Numbered from the stretch's first letter, positions 7,601 through 16,403 are shown. The stretch is DNA of 64,000 bases from Hormoscilla sp. GUM202 (GCA_005518205.2 RFFC02000029.1:21683-85682); one strand, 5' to 3'. Notes: a model not told the origin generated them from the sequence alone. Numbers and translations are program-made.

Positions 7601-9774
7601 TTGCAGTTAATTTCCTCTAAGTACATCTGCCTTTCAAGTTCTAATAAGTTGTGCAGATAGTCTTCTCTGATGGAAATGATGACTTTCAGGCTGGGAATAT
7701 TTAAACATGCCTGCAAAAACTCGGCAAAATATTTTCTCGCTTCTGGGTCCGAGTACACTACGAATAATTCTTCAAACTGGTCAAAGATGAGGACTGTTAA
7801 CAGATTGCGCTGTTCGGTCTCTCGTAACAGTTCCAGAATAGCTGATGTCGAATATAATTTCTCCGGCAAGGGGAAATCGGTAATTTTTTTCAGGGCTGAG
7901 ATCGTAGTTTTGCCTAATACTCTCACCCAATCTCTGTAAACTCGCAGAACTACGGGTAAGGGAACGCGATCTCCCACAGTATGAGACTTGAGGGTAGGGA
8001 CTAATCCTGCGGTGATGATGGAGCTTTTACCGACCCCTGATTGACCGTGAATGACTGTGAGTTTATAATCCGATCGACCGATTCTTTCCAGCAAGCCGTG
8101 GATATCTTGCTGGCGATTGGAAGCGGCGATCGCTTCGGCCACGCTACCTCGGGATTTAGTTGCGATGTCTCCGGAGTAGTGCGAGTAGCGCTCTCCGGAG
8201 ACATCGAAGGGTGCTAAGGCCGGGTTAATAGCATGTCTGGCAGGCAGCAACTGACCGGCACCGATGAAAGCCCGAAATCCATACTGCTGTTCGATGGAAC
8301 GCTCTTTTTGCTTAATCTCAAAGGCTTCTCGATAGCGACCTAAATCAAAATAGAGTAGGCGCAACTCTTTTAACAGGCACAGGTAACGATCGGGGCCGTA
8401 GCGGTGTTCCGTGCCTGCGATCGCGCCTTTTAATTCCTGACAAGCCTGTTTCAGGTTATCGTCAGCGGCTTGACACTCCTCGTTGTGCTTTTGGGCCTGG
8501 ACCAAAACTAATCGCCAGATTTGCTCCCATAGCAAGCGATATAATTCGTGAGGCTGGGCCAGGAGAGAGGAGTTTGCTCGCTGAGCTGGCGCGGAAGCGA
8601 GCAGATCCAGGGATTTCTGGGCCAGTTGACTAGCCTCAGCCCATCTCAACTCCCGAGCTGCTATTTTAGCCAGATATCCGTAGTCCAGAGCCAGTTGCAA
8701 CTGACAGCCATAGGTCTGATGCAACCTCAAAGACTTGTCAGTCAGAGATGACAAGGCTTTCCATTCCTCTAGGCTTTGCAGCACCTCCATCAGCCGATCG
8801 ATAAACCGAGCCACCAAGTCATGACGCCCAACCTCTTCAAACACCTTCACCGCTTGGTTGAAATAAATCCTAGCTTCCTCCCCTTGGCGGACTGATTCTG
8901 TGGGATATCTCTGAGCCTTGCGGAAATGACACCGCCCCAGATAATATAGCAGCACTGCCGATTTTTTCCGAATAATTGGCTCTAGGCTATTGCTTTTGCG
9001 CCAAAACCGCAAGCTTTGACAATAATGCTCTATAGCTGCATCTATCCGGTCATTGGCCAGATCATCCTGACCGAAAACAAATTCCAGACTGGCTTGTAGT
9101 TCTGGCTCTAAGTTCACCGAACGACGCCGCAATTCCCGATGGGCCGCATCCAGTTCCAATCGCTGCTGTTCTTGCACCAGTCCACACAGCTTTTTCCTGG
9201 TGTTTTGGGTCTGTTTCTCACTAGGATTTGGAGCTAAAACGCTCGCAAATAGGAAGTTGGCTTTTTGCAGAATTAAATCCTGCAACTGCTCTGTAGCCAG
9301 ATCTAATTTAATCGGGTTAGCGGCAAAACTGGCGAAGTCGGGGGCCAACCTGCGTAGTTTTTGCAGTACCTGGTCGTTCACCCACAATACCAGGGGGCAT
9401 GTCAGCTGTTTTTTCAACTCATCCCGGACAAAATTTGTGGCATACAGCAGCTCATCGATCGCCTTTACCGACTCTAAACCCACTACCATCAACGCCGATG
9501 GCTGCCTTTTTATTTCCCTCATGCTTGCCCCGATCCTATTGTAAAGACTGGTTGTTTCCGGGAGCAACTCTATAATTTTTATTTCCCCCAGTTCATTTAC
9601 ATCTTCAACCTCGGAACCCAGTTGATCTAGCATGCGCTTGCGCAACTGGGCATAGTTGCAGCGGGCAAAAATCAGGGAAAATTGCCCTTGTCCCAGGGCG
9701 ATTGCCCTGGCCAGACTCTTTAACGAGCGCTGATTATCGACTGTGTTATTCTCTGCTAGTTCCCGTTCAGCCAT
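4624..9774 (-). CDS. Large STAND-type NTPase with TPR-like region, membrane segment and 14 WD40 repeats
   Basis: 1716 residues. Residues 1-170 form an N-terminal domain (SLARAIALGQGQFSLIFARC) seen in many cyanobacterial signalling ATPases; about 210-510 is helical and TPR-like. The NTPase has Walker A GQSGVGKSS near 578 and Walker B LIFDQFEELF near 665, a STAND/AAA_16 arrangement. A coiled coil (about 900-1000) leads to one membrane span (about 1003-1025), then 14 WD40 units (about 1100-1690) such as GHDGPVNWVSFSPDGQTIAS, enough for two seven-blade propellers. Its start overlaps the upstream ATPase gene by 19 bp, so the two are probably translated together. STAND proteins typically oligomerise on sensing a ligand by their repeats; the target here is unknown. 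A 44-bp palindrome is embedded in frame near residue 530. Confidence 0.9.
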   Translation of the reverse strand: MAERELAENNTVDNQRSLKSLARAIALGQGQFSLIFARCNYAQLRKRMLDQLGSEVEDVNELGEIKIIELLPETTSLYNRIGASMREIKRQPSALMVVGLESVKAIDELLYATNFVRDELKKQLTCPLVLWVNDQVLQKLRRLAPDFASFAANPIKLDLATEQLQDLILQKANFLFASVLAPNPSEKQTQNTRKKLCGLVQEQQRLELDAAHRELRRRSVNLEPELQASLEFVFGQDDLANDRIDAAIEHYCQSLRFWRKSNSLEPIIRKKSAVLLYYLGRCHFRKAQRYPTESVRQGEEARIYFNQAVKVFEEVGRHDLVARFIDRLMEVLQSLEEWKALSSLTDKSLRLHQTYGCQLQLALDYGYLAKIAARELRWAEASQLAQKSLDLLASAPAQRANSSLLAQPHELYRLLWEQIWRLVLVQAQKHNEECQAADDNLKQACQELKGAIAGTEHRYGPDRYLCLLKELRLLYFDLGRYREAFEIKQKERSIEQQYGFRAFIGAGQLLPARHAINPALAPFDVSGERYSHYSGDIATKSRGSVAEAIAASNRQQDIHGLLERIGRSDYKLTVIHGQSGVGKSSIITAGLVPTLKSHTVGDRVPLPVVLRVYRDWVRVLGKTTISALKKITDFPLPEKLYSTSAILELLRETEQRNLLTVLIFDQFEELFVVYSDPEARKYFAEFLQACLNIPSLKVIISIREDYLHNLLELERQMYLEEINCNLLDKSNRYPLGNLSPQDAYEVIESLTKKANFELEASLIEELVEDLAGERGEVRPIELQVVGYQLQAENITTLAMYRRTGPKQRLVERFLEEVVKDCGIENQPLARRVLYLLTDENGNRPLKSRAELAADLANSEQLNLILDILVGSGLVYLIPELPAPRYQLVHDYLGEFIQQQEEVLLKKKLNDLRVKEEENNQDIEKMRQEIAVLAELADERYKIVQEDLETYIPQSKDNDKKGSKAEFLLARKREELSNVWLEQLRQEKELLAALADAKQKHRQSEKQRKVFLSLALAGSVVVILTLAGSRFQAVSQFRQAVINEIKAVSASSKALFAYHKQLDALQKGIRAAKKLEASNWADAQTKAQVQTALQEAVYKIKERNRLQGHTHGVYSVSWSSDDLLIASASADNTIKLWGTDGELIKTLSGHGDRVTSVSFSPDGRLIASASWDGTVKIWRRLSLLQARKKLQPFTMLEGHKQEVLSVSFSPNGRAIATASRDGTVNIWRRDGKLLTTLEGHAGPVTSISWSPDGQYLVSGSADKTIKVWRRNGELLNTLEDHGDQVTSAAWSPEGDRIASASLDKTVKLWSPQGELINTFRGHDDSVFSVAFSPDGKTIASGSRDNTVKLWSLQGRLLNTLMGHSDWVSSVTFSPDGKTLVSASRDNMIKLWTIDKTWLTTLKGKAGAVNGVSWSRDGQMIATAHTNNTLKLWQPDGTLIGTLQGHAERVNAVAWHPQSQAIASASQDKTVKLWQRDGQILQTLAGHEDSVLGVSFSPDGQTIASASRDKTVKIWLADGTLLRTLEGHDGPVNWVSFSPDGQTIASGSEDNTVKLWTIDGELLDTLQGHTDGVWEVTFSPDGQLMATASADRTIIIWSREGRPLSTLQGHTNLVSGVSFSPDSQAIATSSNDKTVRIWSIDGQLLHTLKGHNKGVTSVSFGPLGRVASASADGTVILWDLADVTLENLLMHGCYWLSDYLQHNPYVSTGDRTLCEGIE
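8163..8206. repeat. 44-bp palindrome inside the STAND/WD40 coding sequence
   Basis: Perfect 14-bp arms CGATGTCTCCGGAG (8163-8176) and CTCCGGAGACATCG (8193-8206). It is translated as part of FDVSGERYSHYSGDIA between the TPR-like region and the NTPase domain. It looks like an inserted short palindromic repeat tolerated in a linker. Confidence 0.7.
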
Positions 9775-11132
9775 AGTTGGTATTTTTTCGTCTCTGCTAA
9801 AGCTGGATTGATTCCGAACCAGGATCCTTCCCGATCGCGGTATTCATAGACAAACATACTGCGCAACAGGGTTTGGTATTCTTCATCCCCGCTGATCTTT
9901 TGCCTGGTCACCAAGTTAAACAGGAGTTCCCACTCATCATCTGTAACCGATGATATCAGATAATCTCTGTGTTCGCGAATGACAGTTTCTAAAGAGTCCC
10001 TGTCAAAGGGGGGGTCTGCTTGCTGGAGACAGCTATAGAGCAATCCTAGCAAGTTACGCACGTGACCGCCACTGATCCGACATAGCCGATCGAGGGTTTC
10101 GGGACTGTCAAATAGTTCTGTAATTAAACCCTGCTGCCCGATCGGGTCCAACTGGGGAAAAGCCCTGGTCATTACCATTTGCTGGAGGAGATCCATACCC
10201 GGCCTGAATTCGCTGCCATCACGCATTTGCACTGGCACCATCGGCAATACCTTAGGAGTTAACCCACCCCCTAAGCGATTTTTGAGTGTTTCCGCATCAT
10301 TGGAGAACACCAAGGACAAGGGGATGGTGTAAACCACATGGCAGGCAAGTTGCCGTAACTGTTGTCCCCGATCGATAAACAAATATTCTGGCAGCAAGCG
10401 TCCGCTGGCGGTGCGTTTATTATGCACCCTGTCTAGGTTATCTACAAGTACCACCAGTCCTTTTTTGCCCATGCCCTGGAGTTCGGAGGTCGCCTCATCG
10501 AATATTTCTCTATTGATCGTTTGCAAAATTATATTAGTCCGAGGTTCCAGCCAATTCCTCAATCTGTGCCGCAAGGCCGGACTTTCTTTGGTTGTCGCGG
10601 TAATTTGACCAATTCCTCCCGGGAGGGAAAATCCCAATTCCTCACTGCCTGCTGTAATTTCACCCACTCCGGGCACCCCAATCGAAGCCTTCAATTCGAT
10701 CGGCGTTTGCAAAAAATCTGCCGCATCTTTCAGCAAATTCTTGAACCCTCGGGGCCGCAAGCTGATTTTCAGCAGCTCTAGGTTTTCACTCACCTGACGG
10801 GCGATCGCCAGTAAGATATCGGTCACATCTACATCGGCCATGTCCAAGTCTTGAGAGGACTCAAAATAAATCACGTGGAAGCCCTGTTCTTCTAACTCAG
10901 CAGAGAGCCGCCGCAATTCTGTAGACTTACCACAGCCGATATGTCCTGTAAACAGCTGGCAGGTAGGTCTGTCTGGGGACAGGGTGGTGATGGTTCGCCT
11001 TAATGCCTCGATGATCTTACCACCTCGGACCGAGGCAAAATCGATATAATATTGCCGTTCCTCGGCCTTCCCCATCGCTAGGGGTTTGCTCGGATTACAT
11101 GCGGCATAGAATCTCGGTAAATCTAATCCCAT
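9756..11132 (-). CDS. P-loop ATPase paired with the STAND/WD40 protein
   Basis: 458 residues from the ATG at 11132, chosen because AAGGAG lies five bases upstream; in-frame ATGs at 11207 and 11171 would add up to 25 residues with no good ribosome site. Walker A GHIGCGKST is near residue 65 and Walker B LVVLVDNLDR near 230, preceded by DLDMADVDVTDILLAIARQV. The C-terminal part (ISGGHVRNLLGLLYSCLQQA) resembles the lid and winged-helix region of AAA ATPases in STAND or Orc/Cdc6-like clades. The stop overlaps the start of the STAND/WD40 gene. Probably a regulatory ATPase acting with its neighbour; no enzymatic effector domain is visible. Confidence 0.85.
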   Translation of the reverse strand: MGLDLPRFYAACNPSKPLAMGKAEERQYYIDFASVRGGKIIEALRRTITTLSPDRPTCQLFTGHIGCGKSTELRRLSAELEEQGFHVIYFESSQDLDMADVDVTDILLAIARQVSENLELLKISLRPRGFKNLLKDAADFLQTPIELKASIGVPGVGEITAGSEELGFSLPGGIGQITATTKESPALRHRLRNWLEPRTNIILQTINREIFDEATSELQGMGKKGLVVLVDNLDRVHNKRTASGRLLPEYLFIDRGQQLRQLACHVVYTIPLSLVFSNDAETLKNRLGGGLTPKVLPMVPVQMRDGSEFRPGMDLLQQMVMTRAFPQLDPIGQQGLITELFDSPETLDRLCRISGGHVRNLLGLLYSCLQQADPPFDRDSLETVIREHRDYLISSVTDDEWELLFNLVTRQKISGDEEYQTLLRSMFVYEYRDREGSWFGINPALAETKKYQLWLNGN

Positions 11133-11137
11133 AACTA

Positions 11138-11143
11138 CTCCTT
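11138..11143 (-). promoter_or_regulatory. Shine-Dalgarno site that decides the ATPase start
   Basis: CTCCTT on the plus strand, i.e. AAGGAG on the minus strand, five bases before the ATG at 11132. Neither upstream in-frame ATG has such a site. Confidence 0.7.
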
Positions 11144-11176
11144 GCTGTAAATCACTCTCCATTGCACCCATGCTAC

Positions 11177-11389
11177 CTATTCGGGACAAGTTCCTAACCA
11201 GCGGCATTGTTCTGTCTGCTCATCTCTAGCCGCTATAATCATACGGGCTGCCAGGGAGGGGGGCTGTTCGGCGGCGGCGCTCCCAGAACCGCTGGCGAAT
11301 GCGCTGTCGGCATGTGTCAAGGTCAACTTGGCACCAGTCACGAATAGAGATAATGCCATAAGCAGCATCAAAAGAGTTCTCTTATACAT
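11177..11389 (-). CDS. Small exported protein upstream of the ATPase/STAND pair
   Basis: 70 residues. MYKRTLLMLLMALSLFVTGA is a classic signal peptide or single membrane anchor; cleavage after about residue 32 (DSAFA-SG) would leave a peptide under 40 residues with two cysteines (CRWLGTC). It lies directly before the ATPase gene on the same strand and its stop at 11177-11179 is inside the longest reading of that gene, so it may be the first gene of the operon. No family recognised. It could be coincidental, but the hydrophobic N-terminus and the position argue for a real gene. Confidence 0.55.
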   Translation of the reverse strand: MYKRTLLMLLMALSLFVTGAKLTLTHADSAFASGSGSAAAEQPPSLAARMIIAARDEQTEQCRWLGTCPE

Positions 11390-11493
11390 ATAACCTTCAC
11401 CGTGAATATTAGCGGCTCCTAATTCCTTCCTTATTTTTTCTTTCTGCTAACCTTCCTGTTAATCAGGACAGGTATTATTATCTAAGTAATTTC

Positions 11494-12907
11494 GGCTCTT
11501 CGGTACTTGGGTTGCTAAACTATTGCTAATTTTGAAAAGCTAATAAACATCTTAGCTCAAAATTTTCTATGTTACGAAAACAAAATCCGCACCGTTTAAC
11601 TAACTTAATTTTTTGGTTAATACCTTCAACAATGCCATTAGTTGTTTTTTGCTCAAAATCTGCTGTTATCTCCACTAACCAGCGACGGATTGTTCCTTGA
11701 CTTTTGGGAAATAATTCTGCTGATTGTTTCAACCATTCTGCTAAATTCAATAAGCCATCAAACCAATTTATGCTCTCTTCAAATACTTTCCTAAAATTTT
11801 CTTTTAATTCATGCATCTTTTGCAGCTTCGGGAATTCTTTATTGACTTCTTCTAATTGGCTTTTTTGAGCTTCATTTAAATCATCGGAATTAGCAAGAAG
11901 GACATATTTACTGTGATGAAGCACCTTGAGTTTTGCAGTTTTTTTCTTCTTATCATCCATGTTATTAACTTCTTTTTTTGTTTGCTTACGACCATTGTCT
12001 AATTCTTCTTGAACCTGGTTCATTACATGAAATCTATCAGCTACTACCTCGGCGTGAGGCATTAATTTTTCTACCAAAGTTTTATAGGGACGCCATAAAT
12101 CAATGCTAACCTCTTCTATGCCTGATAACACGTCTATTCCCCAAGATAGCAACACTTTTTCAATGGCTTCTTGGGTTCGATCGGGGACTAAAGCTAGAAG
12201 TTGACTATTGTCCAAATCTACTAATACCGCACAATAATTACCTTGTCCTTTTATCAGGCTAATTTCATCAATCCCCAATCGTTTTAAGTCTTGAGGTTTT
12301 TGACCTACCAAACTTTTTTTTAAATCTTTTAACATAGTTTCAATTTCTGACTCACTTACCCCGGTTCTTTCGGCAACACTTTTAATATTACTATGTTTTA
12401 CCTGATTCAATATATCGTCGGCAAGTCTTTTAGTATAGTTGCGTTTTGGTTCACAAAAATCCAAAGGCTCACTAAAAATTTTTAAACAATTTTCACATTT
12501 CATTTTTCGTTTATTTACCTGTAAATAAACATTTTGACCATTCATAGGCAAGTCTTTAATTAGATGTGAATAATAGGAGTGAATTTTCTGACTCATTTGA
12601 CCGCAATGAGGGCAGGCTACTTCTGAAGTTAAACTCGCTACGGAGAGGATTTTTCCTAGAGATGTATCTTGTACGAAATGAGTAACTTTAACATCTGGGA
12701 TGTTCAGAAAATCTGTTAGTAGTTTGAGTTGTCCTTTTGAAGCCATGATAATTTTACCTCAGTTTTCACTTTGTCCTCAATTTCAGTAAAGCATTAAAAA
12801 TGCCAGAAGTCAAGTACAGCAATATGTTTACTCTTCAAGTATAACAATTTTAGTTTAATTTGACGAGTATTTATTTGATAGTTTAGCAACTCAGGTACCG
12901 AAGAGCC
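11494..12907 (-). mobile_element. ISL3-family insertion sequence, complete
   Basis: 1414 bp with about 29-bp inverted repeats: GGCTCTTCGGTACTTGGGTT at 11494 and GGCTCTTCGGTACCTGAGTT inverted at 12907. Flanks GTAATTTC (11486-11493) and GCAATTTC (12908-12915) fit an 8-bp target duplication with one change. It sits about 100 bp upstream of the small exported gene, so it may have changed the promoter of the STAND operon. Confidence 0.88.
11526..12746 (-). CDS. ISL3-family transposase
   Basis: 406 residues, usual family length. The N-terminus has a zinc-binding pair set (CPHCG ... CENC) and PMNGQNVYLQVNKRK, typical of ISL3. The catalytic region shows LGIDEISLIKG (first D), VVADRFHVMNQ (second D) and NGIVEGINQKIKLVKR (last E). 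It fills the element between its inverted repeats with no frameshift, so it may be active. Confidence 0.93.
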   Translation of the reverse strand: MASKGQLKLLTDFLNIPDVKVTHFVQDTSLGKILSVASLTSEVACPHCGQMSQKIHSYYSHLIKDLPMNGQNVYLQVNKRKMKCENCLKIFSEPLDFCEPKRNYTKRLADDILNQVKHSNIKSVAERTGVSESEIETMLKDLKKSLVGQKPQDLKRLGIDEISLIKGQGNYCAVLVDLDNSQLLALVPDRTQEAIEKVLLSWGIDVLSGIEEVSIDLWRPYKTLVEKLMPHAEVVADRFHVMNQVQEELDNGRKQTKKEVNNMDDKKKKTAKLKVLHHSKYVLLANSDDLNEAQKSQLEEVNKEFPKLQKMHELKENFRKVFEESINWFDGLLNLAEWLKQSAELFPKSQGTIRRWLVEITADFEQKTTNGIVEGINQKIKLVKRCGFCFRNIENFELRCLLAFQN

Positions 12908-13456
12908 GCAATTTCTTCAGAGATCCTGTCATAGGGTTTACCCAACCAAGAAAAAGCAGCGAATCGGGTAAAATATGTTAACCTAATTTCATTATGTGGG
13001 GTCACGGTCGGGTGTGGTCAAAAGTAGTTGATATCCTGGCCAACAGGAGCGACGCAGATTACATCGTAGCGCACGTCATCCTGATTTGTATTCCTTGTGA
13101 TTATTTATAATACAAAGCCGGGGGGGAGCCTTTCTGACAGATTACATCGTAGCGCACGTCATCCTGATTTGTATTACTTTGTAAGTCTTTATAATACAAA
13201 GCCAGGCGGGAGCCGCTTATCAACCAGTGAAATCGTCATAATTTTACCTTTTCTTTACCAATGGCTGGCGCCACGCTGCGCGATCGCCGGCATTACACGC
13301 TCCGGGCCCCCTCCGCTACGAGACGGCGCTGGCTGCGACAGCCTGACCTGTCTCTAGATGCGGATGTTATACTTGCACCTATCTAGTTGTTAGATTTGTG
13401 AGGGTTAAACGCAGCACACTATAAAGAAATGTTCACCTCTCGAGCAGCCGAAATCT
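12908..13456. other. Intergenic region with tandem hairpin repeats
   Basis: No gene is seen. Contents: GGGTGTGGTCAAAAGTAGTT at about 13013 (the end sequence of the MITE at 25787-25986, here alone), two 76-bp hairpin repeats at 13055-13214, and a GC-rich palindrome TGGCGCCACGCTGCGCGA at about 13267 that belongs to the short repeat family found inside several genes. Confidence 0.6.
13055..13214. repeat. Tandem 83-bp-period repeat with hairpins
   Basis: Two copies (13055-13130 and 13138-13214) begin CAGATTACATCGTAGCGCAC and share almost all positions. Each contains TTTGTATT...AATACAAA, which can fold as a hairpin, and ends with a G-rich run before AGCC. It resembles a duplicated mobile hairpin rather than a coding repeat. 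Confidence 0.8.
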
Positions 13457-13855
13457 ATGCACCATTACGACTCTCTCCAACTTGTCATGTTTAGCGGCAA
13501 GGGGGGTGTGGGGAAAACCACCCTATCCAGCGGGTTTGCGCGTCGATGGGCCCAGCAGTTTCCCGAGGAGCAGATCCTGCTACTGTCTACGGACCCGGCC
13601 CATTCCCTGAGCGATGTGTTGCTGCAGACGGTTGAGAATACGCCTCATCCCGTGGCAGATTTATTGAACTTGACTGTCAGGGCCCTGGATGCCGATCAGT
13701 TGCTGGAGGAGTTCAAAAACCGCTACGGAGAGGTTTTGCAGCAACTGGTGGAACGGGGCAGCTTTGCGGAAGCCTCAGACTTGACTCCGGCGTGGGATTT
13801 GAGCTGGCCGGGACTGGATGAGTTGATGGGGATTTTGGAGATTCAACGGGTGTAA
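13457..13855 (+). pseudogene. ArsA/GET3-family ATPase, N-terminal fragment cut by an IS
   Basis: 132 residues of a protein normally near 390. It has the deviant Walker A FSGKGGVGKTTLSSG near residue 13, LLSTDPAHSLSDVL, and DELMGILEIQR, the point at which ArsA-like proteins continue into the switch region. The ISKra4-like element starts at 13848 inside the last codons and supplies the stop. Beyond the element the sequence (15913 on) continues IQRLLTEK and then loses similarity, so the remainder of the gene is deleted. Family members are ATPases that deliver tail-anchored proteins or pump oxyanions; this copy cannot be functional. Confidence 0.85.
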
Positions 13856-14077
13856 TTAAAAGTGACACTTAATCATGAACAGGTGATGTGTGTAGTCAAA
13901 AGCAGTTGGTAGGACAGAACCTCAATATCGCCGGTGAACGAAAGCGCAATATTGACGCCCGAGATTTATATATGTTCAGAGCGCTTAATCATGGCAGAAA
14001 ACTGATGTCGAGAGGAGAGACCCTCATTTTCAGATATTAGATATTAGCTCACATCTATCTGAGAAACGCTATAATTT

Positions 14078-15639
14078 TTAGACTGCTTGGGCTGATGACG
14101 ACTTTTCTTGATAATAATTGAACCAATAGGATTGCCAATCATTATTAACTCTTAATATCCTTAAAGCTAACATATCATCAGCTTTTTCAACTGTCCACCA
14201 AGAACCTGTTAATTTCAAACGGTTTTGAATTACATAACGATGTGCGCTCTCAATTTTTCCAGAGCCAATTGGTAAATCAGCATCAATAGCACTTTTGTAG
14301 TCTAAGTATTCAAGCCGGTTTTTGATGTATCTTGTACAGACTCGGACGGGAGCAAATTTATCAGCTAGATGTTCTGGTTCCATACAAGTTGATAAATTTT
14401 TTAATACCTTAAGTACCTGATTTTTTTTGAAATCTTGCTTTTGTTGTTTCAACCAATTTTTTTGTTGCTTTTCATTTCCAGGAGCAGCCGCAGCTAAATA
14501 TTCACACAGATGATAAAAATCTATGAGATAGCTAGCACGTTCTCCAAACAAGCGCTTTACTTGATTAACAATCCAACTGGCTCCATCTCCAATTGCATGA
14601 ACTCTAGTATTGCTACCTAGACCAGCCCGAATGGCACTATGCAGTAATTGGTTTCCTGCATCATTAACAGTACCTACTGTATCTCCAATAATTGACTTTT
14701 TCTCCCCAGGGATTTCTACAAGTGATAGACGAGCTTCTTTCCAACTAAGCTCTCGGTTTTTTCGGCGATCGCCCCGGAGCTCCTCATTGGTCTGGCCGGT
14801 AGTTTTTACGATAGGAATCATCGTGCCATCCATTTCTGTAATGAGAAGCTCTACTCCGTCTATCTCCGGAATTTTTTCTGTTAGTTCTTGAGATTTTTTT
14901 ACCACACGTGCATGTTTTTGAGTAATAACTTGTGCTGAACTAATTGGCACAGTTATACCATAATGTTCTTGCAGCTTTTCGGGAATTCGCCCAAATGATA
15001 CATCGGCTCCAAAATCTGTAATTGCTCGTTGCAATGGTAAAGAATAGCCTCGACAATGTATTTGAGCAGAATCAGAGAAAGATCTAACTACTTTCCCATC
15101 GGACGTGTTATAATAAGTTTGTTCTATCACTTGTATAGTCCCGAACAGGCTATGCCAATGTAGTCGCTTTTTTCTCTGACGGCGCATTGATGGGAGTTTT
15201 TCACAAGCCTTAGCTTTTTTTTTCTCTTGAGAATTTCCCCAATCTTGAAGAGCATCTTTTGGGTGCATCCCATATTTGCCTCGCCGCCGGAACCCGTTCC
15301 CAGGCTGCGCCGTGGGAACGAGGGGCCCGGCTACAGGAACAAAGCAATGTCCGGAGCGATTTTTCTTCGACGCAGCTCAGGGACCACGTGGCAACCAACA
15401 GCTGCGGGCTACATTACAAAAGTGAGATGCACCCCATCTTTTCCCAGTTTTTGGAGTTCAGATACGATTGACAACTCCGTACCGCTCGCTGTTTCATCCA
15501 TGCGATCTCGATTTTCAACAATATCTAGCAGAGATAAAACACGAGCCGATATATTGGGATGAGCCTGCAATCTTAGAGCCAATTGCTTAGCGCTGCTTGT
15601 TAATTCAACCGTCTCATTATTATTCATAAATTCAGACAT
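14078..15639 (-). pseudogene. ISKra4-like transposase, interrupted by a family A repeat
   Basis: The 5' part (15409-15639) reads MSEFMNNNETVELTSSAKQL... to KLGKDGVH and stops inside the repeat. The 3' part (14078-15268, 396 residues) resumes at MHPKDALQDWG and is otherwise intact: VITEMDGTMIPI-like first acidic motif (ITEMDGTMIPI), AIGDGASWIVNQVK, LIDFYHLCEYLAA, and GSGKIESAHRYVIQNRLK. Removing the repeat would join GKDGVH-PKDALQ. The 3' part opens with an ATG but lacks the N-terminal domain, so transposition activity is unlikely. The family name (ISKra4 versus the related ISLre2) is tentative. Confidence 0.8.
15258..15436 (-). repeat. Interspersed repeat family A, copy 2 (inside the transposase gene)
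   Basis: Bounded by GGGTGCATCCCATATTTGCC on the left and, inverted, GGGGTGCATCTCACTTTTGT on the right. Inside: CGTTCCCAGGCTGCGCCGTG hairpin, then GGGGCCCGGCTACAGGAACA as in the other copies. The direct repeat GGGGTGCATC/GGGATGCACC at its ends may be the target duplication. Confidence 0.75.
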
Positions 15640-15912
15640 TTGTTTTGCTCCCGAGAAAACTGCTAAATAAAATTCTATAACTAAGGGGGAAAAAATCAAG
15701 CTTACGCGAGAAAAAATGTGCAGTTTGAGTCCTATCCACCCTTCGGCAATCACCGGTAATCACCGGCTCTTGCTGAAGAGACCACCGGTTATATAGAAGT
15801 GTAACTCCCGGTCCAAGACTCCCTTAACTCCTTAGACCTCCTTAGACCTAAATTTTACTCAATCTGTCAGGTACCGGCTCATAATGCCGAAGTGTCACTT
15901 TTAATTACACCC

Positions 15913-16403
15913 GATTCAACGCCTGTTGACGGAGAAGGTAACTGGCAGCTATCGCTGGTGACACCGCTAGGACAGATGCTCATGGCTAGAACAAGCGAAC
16001 CTATTTAAACCTCGTTACATCCAACCAGCGTAATAAGGCTGATACGCTGGCCCAAAAGGGAAATGGCAGTTAGTGTTAGTCCTAGCTTCTGGCTAACATC
16101 GTACACAAAGAACTCCCGGGGGGTCTTACTTGAAAGCGGCGCAGTCGCGACAAGAAGCAAGTGGACTTCTTTTCCGGAGCCGCTCTCAAGTAAGACTGAG
16201 CCTGCTAGACTTACTAATACGTAACAAGTTGCTTTTTTTATACCTATAATTCCCATATCGTACTGTTCATTTCCCCAAATATGAGAGATGTGTAAGTTTT
16301 TGGGCACACACACTCGCAACTCTATTGACTTTGTCACAGACTCAGTTCATAATCAAAAGTTGAACTCGTGGTTTTTGTTTATTTTGAGTAGAGGAGAACA
16401 AAA
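15913..16403. other. Intergenic region upstream of the first cytochrome c6 gene
   Basis: No supported gene. A long inverted repeat GTCTTACTTGAAAGCGGC (16123-16140) with GCCGCTCTCAAGTAAGAC (16179-16196) differs by one base and could fold with a 38-base loop. The promoter of the cytochrome gene should lie between about 16300 and 16390. The minus-strand ORF at 16005-16337 has no recognisable features. Confidence 0.5.

Larger units (their letters stand above)
13848..15912 (-). mobile_element. ISKra4-like insertion sequence inserted in the ArsA-like gene (inactivated)
   Basis: 2065 bp with perfect terminal inverted repeats of about 23 bp beginning GGGTGTAATTAAAAGTGACA. Perfect 8-bp target duplication GATTCAAC at 13840-13847 and 15913-15920. 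It carries one transposase gene interrupted by interspersed repeat A (15258-15436). The left 200 bp before the transposase stop contain no gene. Confidence 0.92.

Noticed and set aside
16005..16337. Minus-strand ORF of 110 codons upstream of the first cytochrome gene
   Set aside because: It runs through an imperfect inverted repeat and the probable cytochrome promoter; no recognisable motif or ribosome site.
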